Shown: piece after piece, positions 24,390 to 36,399 of the stretch
Position numbering within the stretch: position 1 is the stretch's first letter
Layout: every line of letters starts with the position of its first letter
Assembly (NCBI GenBank): GCA_020284085.1
Contig: JACEVL010000062.1
Location: 3,853,110 to 3,917,109, forward strand
DNA length: 64,000 nt
Source of the DNA: Aporrectodea caliginosa
Lineage: Eukaryota > Annelida > Clitellata > Crassiclitellata > Lumbricidae
Direction of reading: 5' to 3'
Notes under the pieces: generated by a model
Seen by the model: only the letters and a program-made list of their open reading frames with translations
Database searches by the model: none
What the model was told of the DNA's origin: nothing
Made by a program: the position numbers and the translations under genes

Positions 24390-25440
24390 GTTGATCGCGA
24401 TATCATGCAGGGACTCGTCACAGCATATGAAGACGATCGTCCTGCTTATGTGGATCTTGCCGCAGCACTGTGCCATGAACTTCTCTCAAAACCAGTGGCT
24501 TTGGTATATGCTGAAGGCAATATGAGAACGTTTGATAAGGCCTCGATGTTGCAGACACTCTCTGAAAAAGTAGCATGTCCGGGTCAGCATTTCCCTAACA
24601 GAGGCAACACATTAATTTTAATTATTGATGAACAAGCAATGGCACAAGCCAAGCAATAGGGAAACCTGCGAAAGCAATGACATTTGGTGACCTGGCAGAT
24701 ACAGTGGTTATACATGTGAAGAAACTTTCGATTGGCTACAAGAGAGTCGATATTGTCTTCGATCGATACTAGGCATTGTCTAGGCAAAGTCAAAAGTGGA
24801 ATCAGACAGAAGCGGTGTAAGACATTACGACCAATCCGTCAATGCATACAGTGCCGAAGTGTTCCTTTGCCGGGAAATTGGCTGAATTTTCTTGCTATGC
24901 CTGAGAACAAGGCTGATATAACTGCATTCCCATCCGTTCAGCTCTCAACAGTCACATATGGCGATAGAGATGCAGTTGTTACTGATGGTTTCGTGGACGA
25001 AGATAAGGCATTGTCTACTGTCGGATCTTATATGTCTACCTCGGCAGCAACACATGAAGAAGCTGATACCAGAATAATTGTGCATTCGTTTCAGACATGT
25101 ATCTGAAAGCCATAGTCGTTTGTGCATGGAATACTGACGTGATTCTGCTGTTGCTGCATCACTATCAACGCTTCAAATGTGATGAGGTGTGGGTGATGGC
25201 ACTTATGGCAGGAACATCAGCAAAGTGGAAGTTCATTCCAATTCACACAATTGCTTTAAGTATGGAGGATCAAATAAGGAAAATTATATTGGCTTTTCAT
25301 GCCATAACCGGATGTTGTCCATTTCGAATGTTACAGTCTGTTATAATAGTAATGGGTAACAGTTTTCACCGGCGCGGTCGAAAACGTGTATACCGTGTAT
25401 GCAAAAATAAGGTAAACATCATGGCCGCACCAGATTGTGA
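24390..25440 (+). pseudogene. Decayed ORF with PIN/XPG-nuclease-like motifs inside the foldback element
   Basis: Plus-strand pieces in changing frames keep a fixed motif order: LCHELLSKPVALVYAEGNMR (about 24465-24530), GYKRVDIVFDRY (24735-24775), VPLPGNWLNFLAMPENKADI (24860-24920), THEEADTRIIVHS (about 25050-25090), a WNTDVILLLLHHY block (about 25125-25165), WKFIPIHTIALSM, and FHAITGC (about 25295-25318). I recognise this from a large uncharacterised family common in invertebrate genomes. EADTR followed by DTDV and a TGC(D)-type turn resembles the acidic residues of PIN/XPG (FEN1-like) nucleases; that link is inference. Stops at 24657 and 24770 and a frame change near 25090 make it a pseudogene. 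Confidence 0.6.
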
Positions 25441-25619
25441 TAAAATAAAATAGAATCTATACATAAATAGAGTGCTAGGGAATTCTCATAGCTAAAGTGC
25501 TGAACTGTTAAAGTAACTAAGTCAGTGTAACGGACATATGCTGTGAAAATTGGCCACACCAATTTTTTGCGTCAGGTTTCCAGCACATACATGACTTCAA
25601 TTGTAGTCATCTGAAGATT

Positions 25620-26577
25620 CTGGCCGCCATTTTGTCCGCCATTTTGTCCGCCATTTTGGTTTTCTGGAAGGGCTACATATGTGTCTTTAGTTCCATCGTA
25701 TTCCTTGCCCCCGATAATGTAAATTTAGACTCTAAAATCAGGTTCCCATCATATACAATACCTCACTTATAGCAATTTGAAGATAATGGCCGCCATTTTG
25801 TCCGCCATTTTGCTTTCCTTGAAGGGCTACATATGTGTCTTTAGTTCCATCGTATTCCTTAACCCCAAAAATGTTAATTTAGACTCTAAAATTATGTTTC
25901 CATCACATACAATGCTTCACCTATGTTTGAAGATAATGGCCACCATTTTGTCCGCCATTTTTGTTTTCTGACACTACTACATATGTGTTTTTAGTTCCAT
26001 CGCATTCCTTGACCCCGACAATGTTAATTTAGACTCTAAAATCAGGTTTCCATCACATACATGACTTCAATTATAGTCATCTGAAGATTCTGGCCGCCAT
26101 TTTGTCCGCCATATTGGTTTTCTGGTAGTGCTACATATTTATCTTTAGTTCCATCGCATTCTTTGACCCTGAAAATGCTAATTTAGACTCTAAAATCAGG
26201 TTTCATCACATATGTTACTTTACTTATAGCCATTTGACGATAATGACCGCCATTTTGTCCGCCATTTTGGTTTTCTGGCAGAACTACTTGGGTGTTTTTA
26301 GTTCCATTACATTCCTTGACCCTGAAAATGTTAATTTAGACTCTAAATTCATGTTTCCATCACATACAAAACTTCACTTATAGCAATTTGAAGCTATTGG
26401 CCACCATCTTGGCCGCCATCTTGTTTTCCCGTGCAACCGTTCAAAATCCAGGTTGCTAACAGCGATTTTCGTTTTCAGCAGGGTCAAATTAGTCTAGAAA
26501 CACCGGTTAGCAAATTGTTACATGATTTGCTTCTAACAGTGATTTCTAGAGCCCTTTTGAAATTCCAAGCCTAGACT
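25620..26577 (-). repeat. Right inverted arm of the foldback element
   Basis: Reverse complement of the left arm, 156 bp longer because of one extra monomer (about 26070-26220). Inner end CTGGCCGCCATTTTGTCCGC and outer end CCAAGCCTAGACT mirror the left arm. Confidence 0.85.
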
Positions 26578-27175
26578 AATACAGACATGCATGCGCACAC
26601 ACATGCAGCCAGGCATAGAAGAGGATGTAAGCTTCTTATGCATGAACCCCATACAAATGTCTGATGACTGCAGACTTTGTTGTGTCAAGCACGCTCAATC
26701 GCTCATAGACAATTATAACCTTCCAACAAACAATAACAAATTGCACTTTATCAAATGCAGCAATTTGGTGTTGCTCAGTCATTAGACAATGTGTCTGAAT
26801 ACATGTTGCGGTAACCGTGCCATGCTATCAGACCGTTGGCGAGGTCTCTACGCTGGCCACGGTACCTTTAAGAGTACCCACCCAAAGCCATACTTATGCA
26901 TAATTGATCGGTGCGATCAGAAAAGCCTTTCCTTGCACTCGACGGTCTGACGCGCATTGTGATGGAGTGCACCGTATACTCGAGAATAAATGTCGCCTCT
27001 AGCACTTCTGCATAGATGGTCACTTTCATGGCACTAAGTCACGACGCTACCGATTGCCAAACAACGACGACGGCGAGGTTGACGACGACGACGACGATGA
27101 TAAGCAGCAGCAACAGGTAATGATAAGGATTTGGATAAGCGGTGCGATGAGACCGATGATAGTGGTGGTGATGAT
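26578..27175. other. Non-coding stretch
   Basis: No gene or transposon end recognised. A GAC/GAT-rich patch begins near 27070. Confidence 0.5.
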
Positions 27176-27452
<277 letters not shown>

Positions 27453-27499
27453 CGACGAGTAGGGTCATCTCCAGACAACCCCATCTACAATAGTAATAT

Positions 27500-27559
27500 T
27501 CAAGTCCCTGAGGGATCATGTTTACCTCGGGGCATAAAAAAAATAAAAAAAAAAAATAA

Positions 27560-27622
<63 letters not shown>
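27500..27622 (+). mobile_element. Retroposon 3-prime tail with (TAA)n
   Basis: AAGTCCCTGAGGGATCATG, then TTTACCTCGGGG, an A-rich bridge and about 20 TAA units. Same block as at 12003-12033 (minus) and 27948-27980. Confidence 0.7.
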
Positions 27623-27998
27623 GCCGGGAGAGCAGCAGCAGAAATGGCTGCTGACAGGAAGATCACCAAGTACTCAGAAATTCCCAGAACCTATGACTTC
27701 ATTCCAGTAGCATTGGAAACCATGGGTCCCATCAATGCCCAGGGCAGGGAGTTCTTGTCAGAACTAGGTCGGCGTTTGACCATTGTTTCGGGGGAACCGC
27801 AGGAGACAGCACGCTTGTTTCAGCGTCTTTCTATTTGCACGCAGCGGTTTAATACTGTTGCATTTCGAGGCACCTTTACGCAATCGACCGGTGAGGATGA
27901 CGGTGACCGTTAACTCCAGAACGAAAACGCTCTTCATATAGTTTCTTAGAGCCTGAGGGATTATTTCTACCTCGGGCAAAATAATAATAATAATAATC

Positions 27999-28035
<37 letters not shown>
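27623..28035 (+). pseudogene. LINE ORF C-terminus, 3-prime UTR and (TAA)n tail
   Basis: An open frame 27644-27910 encodes about 89 residues with FIPVALETMGPIN, EFLSELGRRLT, TARLFQRLSI and QRFN. I recognise this block as the C-terminal segment of reverse-transcriptase ORFs in a LINE group common in marine invertebrates. A stop at 27911 is followed by a short UTR with CCTGAGGGATTATTTCTACC, then TCGGGC and TAA repeats. The tail word ties this coding end to the other two (TAA)n-linked blocks in the window. RT core is missing (5-prime truncated). Confidence 0.7.
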
Positions 28036-28038
<3 letters not shown>

Positions 28039-28082
28039 TGATGATGATGATGATGACGACGACGACGACGACGACGACGACG

Positions 28083-28153
<71 letters not shown>
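28035..28153. repeat. (GAT)n-(GAC)n-(TAA)n array
   Basis: GAT units, then GAC units to about 28082, then TAA units. It continues the LINE tail microsatellite and shows unit-to-unit drift. Confidence 0.95.
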
Positions 28154-28269
28154 TGTGATGATAGTAATGATGATGCTGACGATAAAGACGACGATATCGG
28201 TGGTTTCGGTGATCATGGCAACGATGAGAATGATTACAGATGGGTAATAAATACCGGTAAGAATGATGA

Positions 28270-28535
28270 CAGTTCAAAGTGTCACAATTCGCACAGTTTT
28301 CAGGCAAATCAAGAATGATGTCAAGACAGTAAACAGTCAATGTGAAGAGGAGGGTATCAATAATTGCAGAGATTTTCATTTCGACAATATCTTCTTCAGA
28401 ATCCAATTGCCATGTAATTAGGCCTATTGCCTTAATGGGAATTGGCGCTATGATAAGGACATTGACAATTATATTTAAAATATGATTTAAATCAAAACGT
28501 AGAGCTACAGTAAGCAAACTCTTCTTACTCTGTGA
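28270..28535 (-). CDS. Unrecognised hydrophobic open frame, two possible membrane helices
   Basis: The minus strand from about 28535 reads open with hydrophobic stretches LNHILNIIVNVLIIAPIPI and, 30 residues on, ISAIIDTLLFTLTVYCLDII. The frame then runs into microsatellite, so only about 85 codons are informative. No start context, splice signal or family was recognised. It could be one exon of a membrane protein or a chance AT-rich frame. Confidence 0.15.
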
Positions 28536-29566
28536 TTCTAGTTTTCTCTGTCAGCTGTAACTATGTTATTGTTTCCAAATCAAAGGTTTAGATTGGCTCA
28601 TGATTTTTAAAAATAACCTTTTTTTAAAGTAGCAATACAGACGTATTACATGTGACACACCGATGTTATCAACACACCATCCTCTTTTTCCGATTTATTT
28701 CAGTTCAATTTTCTTACCCTGTTGTATTCATCTTAATCCACATTCATGCCTCACTTCGTCCTCAGAGGTCAGTTAATTAATTAGCGTAATATATATAAAA
28801 TTATATATGCATATATAAAGCCTATATTTGATCAATAATATAATTATACAAACCATAAAAATCCAGAGCCATACTCACCGACTTCCATCACTCTCATAAT
28901 TATCACCACTTAGACCAGCAATCGCTAAAAGCGTCATATCAAGTGCCTACATATATGCATACATAAGTACACACATACATACATACATACATACATACAT
29001 ACATACATACATACATACATGCATACCTGCATACATGCATACATACATACATGCAGACATACATACAGATATACATGCATACATAGGCCTACATAGTACG
29101 TGCATAGGTGCATGCACAAATAATTCTATCTCATCGCGGTTGTCAGCACCATTATCATCGCCTTCAACAACAACTACAAACCATCCACTTTCTCCCCATC
29201 CTCTTCGTCGTAATCATTCTAAAAGATCCGCGCAGCACTGGAATTAAATGCATAATGTTGTTTGTGCAGATCTAATAACTGGTCTGAGAGCTTCTATGAC
29301 GCCCCTAATACACTAGACGTCAATCAATCGTCAGTATTTACAGTCTATATGAGGATCGTTTAGTTGATTGCTCTACAGTCGTCTAGACTCTAGACCATGG
29401 TACTCACGTCTTTCCTTCAGTGCGCCGCTGTTGGCCGCCGCTCCTCTAATGCTTATTTACGCGTTGCCACCGGCGCAACTGCCTCCGCTGCTGCCACGCA
29501 TATATATATTTATATATGCATGTATATATATACATGCGTATATATATAATTATTAATCAACAATAA
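28536..29566. other. Non-coding stretch with (ACAT)n
   Basis: A CATA/ACAT array lies at about 28971-29050. Otherwise nothing recognisable. Confidence 0.5.
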
Positions 29567-29597
<31 letters not shown>

Positions 29598-29612
29598 GTG
29601 CGTGTGCGTGTG

Positions 29613-29680
<68 letters not shown>

Positions 29681-29708
29681 ATTGCGTGTGTGTGTGTGCG
29701 TGTGTGTG

Positions 29709-29740
<32 letters not shown>

Positions 29741-29745
29741 CGTGT
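29567..29745. repeat. (TA)n-(TG)n microsatellite
   Basis: AT units pass into TG units with scattered CG transitions (TGCG), to 29745. Confidence 0.95.
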
Positions 29746-29984
29746 ACACCGACATAATATATAAATACGCTGTACATATGTGGTGGCCATATGGCCATAT
29801 ATATTAATTTAAACGTTGGTAGGTAGAAATGATTATATACACAAATAGATGGATACATAATAGAAGTTAATATGTATGACGGGAATTTATTTATTATTAA
29901 TTATTAATAAGCAACTTGTGACGGATAAAGTATTGATGAAGGAAGCATGCAAAGCTTCTACAGATCTGTTGGGCATACCTACGT

Positions 29985-30045
29985 TTAGCGCCTTCGTGAG
30001 TTTCTTGTAGGGCGCTATATAAATGGCCATATATACATACATGTG
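29985..30045 (+). repeat. Retroposon tail word GGCGCTATATAAAT
   Basis: TAGGGCGCTATATAAATGGCC at about 30009, preceded by a TAGCGCCTTCGTGAG stretch, fits the LINE/SINE tail motif seen elsewhere in the window. Body unrecognised. Confidence 0.4.
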
Positions 30046-31264
30046 TAACGTAATCAAACGCGATTCGTTGTCGGCGCTGACCACGATAAAGGCGGGCATG
30101 ATGATCGCTCGTGCCACGACCATGATTCGATCACGAGCCGAGAGAGGACGTTGACGACTGAAGACGAATAGCAGAGGTTAATGTCCTTTATGCAGAGTCA
30201 CAAATGGTGACAACAAACTCTGTGTCGTTCTGCTTGTCTGGCCATCATATTAAGATCAGCGAGTGTGTGTATACAGAAAGAAGTCAGTCGGTTCGGCTTA
30301 GCTGGGCTATAGGTTGATTGTCGAGTCAGTCAACAAGGCCGATTTTGGTAACATAATCAGCAATACTGGCTTACTTATATCGCTACCCTGTTTAATCCTC
30401 TTTCTGTTGAAAAATGTGATGCTCCTTCATCAAACCTTTACAAATATGATGTTAAAAATGCAAAGTAAAACAGGAAATCCATCAAACAGAAAAGCAAGAA
30501 CACAATTGCTATGAATTGCTAACTTGTAAGGATCCGCAATATCATACAATAACCGAATAGATAGGTTTTCTTCGATCCGTGGGCGCCCAGTATAATACGC
30601 GTCGCATAATGATCAAGCCTTACATCAGCTGACTCTTCAACAACAGAGAGCAAGGAACTCGCTGCTGTCCTGTTAAGTTCACGTGTCCTTAGGATCTGAT
30701 CCGTTACGCACAATGCATTGGATCTGCATTCCATCGATTCGCTGTTAGGTGGTTTTACCATTTACTGCATAGTACTTGTGTGCATGTCTTCCGTTATCTG
30801 TGGCCACAGAAGTCAACCCATACATTAGCCTCTCTCCCTCCCATCTCTCTTGTTGCTCTCATTGTGGGATCGACACAATACACAATATATATATAAATGA
30901 TGGTGACATATATTATATGCTGGTGATATATAAATGATGCATAAAATATAGGCCAAGGAACATCAGTATTGGGGTTGGTGATGTGCGATGTGTGCACGAT
31001 ATGGTGTCGGTGCACGCAAGATACGCGAGAGAAGAGGAGGAGAATTGGAAAGGGTGAATGAGGGCAACAACAGCTGCAGTGGGAAGAAAACAGATAGGAT
31101 GACAAAGGGAAGACTGTCGAGGCATAAACAGAGCTAATGAGAACAGGGAACGATAAAGACTGGTGGAAAGGATCGGAGGATATGCCAGGCTAGTGAAAGG
31201 AAATGGAAGTGGCGGAAGGAAGAATTGGTTTGCATCCAGGAAGAAGAGAGGTGAAGAAACTCGA
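30046..31264. other. Non-coding stretch
   Basis: No domain recognised in the open frames at 30314-30761 or 30794-31105. Confidence 0.45.
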
Positions 31265-31375
31265 GGAGAGGAGGAGGAGGAGGAGGAGTAGGAGGAGGAG
31301 GAGGAGGAGGAAGAGGAGGAGGAACAGGAGGAGGAGGAGAGTAGGAGGAGAAGGAGGAGGAGGAAGAAGAAGATG
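31265..31375. repeat. (GAG)n-type purine tract
   Basis: AGG/GAG-rich tract. Open frames through it on both strands (poly-R, poly-S/P) are compositional. Confidence 0.9.
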
Positions 31376-33679
31376 CGAGAGAAGTCATTGAACTGACGAT
31401 ATGGCATCTATCGCTTTGAGCATTACCCGCAGTTGGTGCCATGCATACATGTAGGCTAATGAATGACACTGCATGGCTGCAAGCATTGCTCTTTGGCCAG
31501 AGCATGCCTGCAGTAGCAGCAGAAGCAGGGAAGATGACCAAGCAGCACTCGTCGATATAAATTGGCCTTATAAATCGCTAGTGCCAAGTCATCAGGACTA
31601 TTAGCTGATGTTTTGTCGGCGGCGAATGAGGAGGAGCATCTGCGACATCGACCTGTTTCGTCCTCTGCCTTCTTCCTCTTGACCTCCTTCGATTCGCCCA
31701 AACAAAAGGTTGGCAGAGTTACGATACACATCGTCTCTATTTCTCTAGATCTATAGTCGTTAGAATAGTGTCATAGCATTGATTATATCATGTAGATCTA
31801 TATACAATATCATACTTTTGTAATAGGATATTGTACATTAGATATTGTATGTTGTATATTAGGCATTTTTTAATAAGTAAATTAAAGCAGTGATTTGCAT
31901 AAACTAGGTTAACATTCTATGTAGCCTACAGTATAGACCCTAAGGTTCATATAAGACAAGACTTTAGACATTTTAGCTACTTGTTCTGGTTTGGGCTTTT
32001 AAAATAAAATTTCATCATTAAGTCACCTTCAATCGGACTAAACTATCGTAACCTACAAACAATCGGTCCTCTTTCACATTCAGTCATCTTCTTACTTCGA
32101 TGTTCCTGATTTTCTGTGTTCAGCTTAGCCGTAGTATCTTTTCTAGCAGCGTACTTCAAAAGTCAATATCTCTGCTATGTCGTTCTTCCATACTCCAAAC
32201 TCTTACGGTCCACCGGTCTCTCGCTCTCCACTTCTCATCCATACTCTCCCAATCCTCTATCGCTCGGAATCCTGGAATCATGCTCGACTGGAACTGACTT
32301 TAAAACTTCAAATAGCTGCAACTTCTCTGCATTCAGGATTCTAATTAGTCTGATTTAGGCGTGACATTTCGGAAAGTCTGGCAATTTCATGGAATCTAAC
32401 TTGAGGTATAGTACAAGACTCATTCATTCCCAGCGTATCGAACATCAGGGCTGTTTTTGTCCTGTCTATCCCAGACCTACGCACTGACATTGAAGTTTTT
32501 AAATTAGAATGTTAGTAACAAAGGTTTTTAAAATCTAGACATAGCCTTTTGTCCTTAAGATCATTGACCTCAAGGTCATTATAGGGTGATGGCACACAAA
32601 ACCCAATCCGTAATCAGTGTCCAGAAGATCAGTCAGTAAGACTTCTAAAGCGAGTATGAGCAGGTACACATGTATCCAACTACCTCATAATAACTGATGA
32701 AATGTGCTCTGAAAATCAACAGCTATTTGGGTTGATGCTGAAAATACGCCTGTGCTGATTGGCACATGTTCAAATTCGACTATGTCGGTCTGCCTCATCG
32801 GGTGATATGCAAATGCAAATGGACCGTCTATAATAGCGGTGGCAATGGGTGCGTCCTGCCACCAGAGATACAGCCAGCGTCAATGACCCGGACATTTGCA
32901 AATGTCGGAGGTCAATAGTAAGTCGAGCCGATTTCCACCGTGAGTTGGAGTCAGGATATATGCAGTTTGAGATCGAATGATACTAATAAATCTCCTAAGG
33001 CGTCGTCAGTGCTACTTGCAACTCAGACTAAGATAAGAGGCGCCTGTGATATGAATAAAATATACAATGTATCTGTAGAGGAGTAAGAAGCCGCTCAAGG
33101 CCGATAGAGGCGACGTGTTTAACAGCGCTGCATAAGTCGGCACTTTAGTGAGTTTTCACCGGGAAGAGACAACCGGTGATGTCTGATGGTGTCATTGTCG
33201 CAGTAGATCACTTTGCCTTTCTATGTTTGCCGTGCTTTACTCGGTGACTTGAACGCACTGAGCTTATTTTAAAAAGAATTAATAATTTAAACCTTGAAGC
33301 TCCACTCGTTTCTCATGCTGCGGATCGGTGAGGATGGGTTAATTATAGGTTGTCGAGCTCTTTAAAAAGAGTGAGTGTGATGTTGACCGAGATTGATAAG
33401 CACAAAGGGATATAGGGAGATATATCGGATAACGAAGGTAGGAAGGAAGAAGGAAGGAAATGTATTTAAGAAACGGTGCTTGTGTCCTTGAAACTGGGTT
33501 GACCAGAATTAAACAATGCAAGAAAAACACAAAGAAGTTCGGAGACGTTCTTTCCAATAATTTGGTCTAAATGAAGCGCAGGGCTACATAAGGAAACCGC
33601 GTTCTCTATAACTCAAAGGATTTTATGCATAGACCTATAGTATACAATAGGCCACTGAGTTAACTTCCCTGTCTATTGT
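31376..33679. other. Non-coding stretch
   Basis: No transposon ends or coding similarity seen. Open frames near 31456-31731, 32100-32358 and 33339-33557 have no recognisable motif. Confidence 0.45.
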
Positions 33680-34026
33680 ACACCATTTTAAAACACAGTT
33701 AAAACTGTATTTGATGGAATCACTGTGTGTATAACATAGTTGTGATGACTGATTGGTATGTATAATTCATTGGTCTGCATGCACTACTGCACAAGCACCA
33801 CCTTGTTCATTTCTGCACCCTTGCACATTTGCTACTGGTTTTCATTCATACTTTGCTGGTCTGTGTTACTGTACTAAGAATAGTAATGAGAAAGGGGCGG
33901 AACGATATTGTACCTCTTGGGTTAACCCTTTGACACCATGAACTACTGCAACAAATGTACATGAACCTGTATTTTGGTTGGTGATCAATAAAGCTTGTGA
34001 ATTGAATATATTGAATTGAATTGAAA
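33680..34026 (+). mobile_element. LINE 3-prime end with (AATTG)n tail
   Basis: It begins with the coding end HHFKTQLKLYLMES, the last residues of a CR1/Jockey-like ORF2. A non-coding 3-prime UTR with CAATAAAGCTTGTGAATTG and (AATTG)n follows. A comparable tail, AATAAAACTTTTTGAATTG plus repeats, is at 57774-57812. Confidence 0.55.
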
Positions 34027-34728
34027 AATTAGTAATGTTTACGCTAGCGGTTCCATGACAACCATAAATATAATTAAACACTGAAATAAGCCTACAACTA
34101 CTTTCTCTGAGTGCATGATGGATTGGTGGTAGCATGGGCAGAATCAATTCGATCTCTAGTCCTTCCCTATTGCTTTCCTTTCTTCTTTCCTTCCTCATTT
34201 TACTTCCTCTCTTACTTCGTTATTTCTTTTCTCCTCATTTCCTTCATTCCGTTCTCTTCCTTCTCCGTTGAGAATTCGTAGCTTAAGAGATGTTGCGTTC
34301 GATTGTTTCGATCGCCTGTAGTGATAGCGTTTGCTTAGGCGTGTTCTGAATTGAGCTGAGGATTTAGCTCACGAGTTCTGTTCTTTTTCGATTTACGATC
34401 GATCACTTTGCATTACTGTGGATTTAATCCTTGGATTTAACCGTTGGATAAGATCGAAATTCTAGCACGCAGGTTCGCTCAAGCAAATCTGTATTGTAAT
34501 CTAAACTGCATGCCGTGCCAATGTCTAAATTTGGAGAAAGAGATTAAGTAAATTCAGTTTGGAAGTGATCGCATATTTCTGACTGTGAATTGCCTAGTAT
34601 TAATTGTAGCTTTCTATTTGAACTAGAACTGTGTCTTAGGGTCTCAGAACTTTTGTTAAAATTAGTTTATAATAGTTACTATTGGAAATTCTGTGTAACT
34701 GTTAAGTCATTCTTAATAATCTTGTAAA
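34027..34728. other. Non-coding stretch upstream of a gag-like frame
   Basis: No clear gene. It could be the leader of the retroelement-like frame at 34729; no direct terminal repeat was found to support an LTR. Confidence 0.35.
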
Positions 34729-34975
34729 ATGTCAATCTACTCATTCTGTAGATTTACGAGAAGAGATAAAAGATTAGGAGAAGGTATCGAAGGTGGTTCC
34801 CCCATTTCCCTCCCTGCTTCTGCCTTAGATATTCTGCTGCATAGGTTCGATAACCTGTCCACAAGCATTGCTTTGCACCAGACAGATTTAGCCGACCAGT
34901 AAGCTGAACAAATGCATAATTTATCAGAAGTTATGCAGCGCCTTGATGGTGTGAAGGTTTCCCTATATATCACGT
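34729..34975 (+). pseudogene. Possible retroelement gag-like frame, broken
   Basis: ATG at 34729 opens 57 codons ending ALDILLHRFDNLSTSIALHQ then TDLADQ, stop TAA at 34900-34902. Past the stop the same frame continues with AEQMHNLSEVMQRLDGV. A short basic start followed by heptad-like coiled coil resembles ORF1/gag N-termini, and DSVRRSLDPNRT lies just downstream. No zinc knuckle or protease was seen. Assignment is weak; a host fragment is possible. Confidence 0.25.
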
Positions 34976-35391
34976 TGATTCCGTGAGACGCTCTTTGGAC
35001 CCAAACCGCACAAATCTTCCGCAGTTGCTATGTATAACATCGCATCGCCTGCCCCACTAGTCCGTCGGCTTATGTTACAAAAAATGGTTATACAAATTTT
35101 GGGTAGAATCTTGGCAATGAAGCTTAAATTCATGATATGCACCTCGGGAGCCCAAGAAGAAAGTGAAGCAAGGTTTGCTGTGAAACTCAGTGTTTGTACT
35201 TAGACGTTGCGAGCGCTTGAATGGCCGACCCAGTCCAGACTAAGTATTAATGGGAAGAGTAGAACAGCCTTTCCTTGGCCTTCTTTAGAAGCGGTGTCTG
35301 GGTCTGAACCCTTAAGACCGACGGCGAGATTAATATCAGTCTCACGAGGAAATGGGCTGCTCAGCCTGCGCCTTCCATTTCAACAGCTCCT

Positions 35392-35602
35392 GGTAGCGTC
35401 AGGGATGGGCACTTTTGGGCAGTAATTGAAATTACGTATTTGAAAGTACTTGAAATTACTCAATTTGTAATTTGTTATTTTGTAATTCAATTACATTTCT
35501 CATGTATTTTGTAATTTGAAATTACATTTCATGTCTCAAAGTAATTTGTAATTTGTAATTCAATTACATTTTCCAAGTAATTTGCCCATCCCTAGGTAGA
35601 GT
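35392..35602. mobile_element. hAT-type MITE, 195 bp, with 8-bp target duplication
   Basis: The element spans 35400-35594. Terminal inverted repeats are CAGGGATGGGCA (left) and TGCCCATCCCTA (right). Flanks GGTAGCGT (35392-35399) and GGTAGAGT (35595-35602) differ at one base, an 8-bp duplication as hAT elements make. The interior is repeated AATTAC/GTAATT words and non-coding. The right end of the decayed hAT element at about 54706 has the same CCCATCCCT terminus and the same interior words, so that element is its likely autonomous relative. Confidence 0.8.
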
Positions 35603-36248
35603 CAGGTTTTGGAAGGTGCGAACCATACGCTTCTATAATTAGCATCAATCTGCATTAGCGACAATCCAGCCACTGTCATCTACGAGGTCACACGTCTCCT
35701 TATAAATATGTGTAAGTATGTAAATAAGTAAGTACATTCTTTATTAAACCAATTGCATATCCGCACTCTGATGTACATGTCTTCATAACAATCAACTGTT
35801 AATATGAGTACAACATTCTAACCATAAAAGTCTTGCGCTGTAGATTATCTGCAAGAGGCAGGCAACGGTCATGCGATCGCGGTCGCAGGGCATATTTTGT
35901 CTACAGATATTATATGACCAGCGTAAGCACCGTAATTTATGAGACCATCTAAACATATACAGAGTGAATCAATATTGTTTTTTCATATGCTCATCTATAT
36001 GCATGGTCGGGTAAATCGTTTTCTTTTCTTGTTGTCTCCTTTTCCTCTGATCGTTGTATGATGACAACACAAATTGCTAAGACCTTCCGTTTCGCCGCTT
36101 ATGACACGCAACATTTTTACGTCGATCGTGACACTGCTATAAAGGGTGCAGACAGTTTTGACTTCAGGATTTTGGTCTAGAATCTGGCCACCTATCTGTA
36201 GCGCAACCGAACCCTTATTCCTTCTGATGGTTGTCCCATAAATTAACC
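35603..36248. other. Non-coding stretch
   Basis: No gene or repeat boundary recognised. Confidence 0.45.
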
Positions 36249-36330
36249 GTAATCGTAATTTACAATCGTAATTTACAATCGTAATTTACAATCGTAATTT
36301 ACAATCGTAATTTACAATCGTAATTTATGA
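36249..36330. repeat. 13-bp tandem repeat
   Basis: About six copies of CGTAATTTACAAT, nearly identical. Confidence 0.9.
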
Positions 36331-36399
36331 TCTCAAAATTTATAAAGTGCCACTCAAAAGCCAAGCGCAGGGCACCAGCTTATTCACGAGCGCTGCGTC

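Larger units (their letters stand above)
22784..26577. mobile_element. Foldback-like transposon with long inverted arms
   Basis: A 3794-bp unit whose ends are reverse complements: left arm 22784-23585, right arm 25620-26577. The arms match almost base for base over the outer 500 bp and the inner 300 bp; the right arm holds one more internal monomer. Each arm is largely tandem monomers of about 155 bp, each with AAAATGGCGGACAAAATGGC. Long TIRs made of subrepeats are the hallmark of foldback elements (FB in Drosophila, TU in sea urchin). The middle 2 kb holds a decayed ORF. No convincing target-site duplication was seen. Confidence 0.8.

Noticed and set aside
31134..31541. Ser/Pro-rich and Arg-rich proteins on opposite strands
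   Set aside because: Both arise from the GAG/CTC tract at 31265-31375; no domain outside it.
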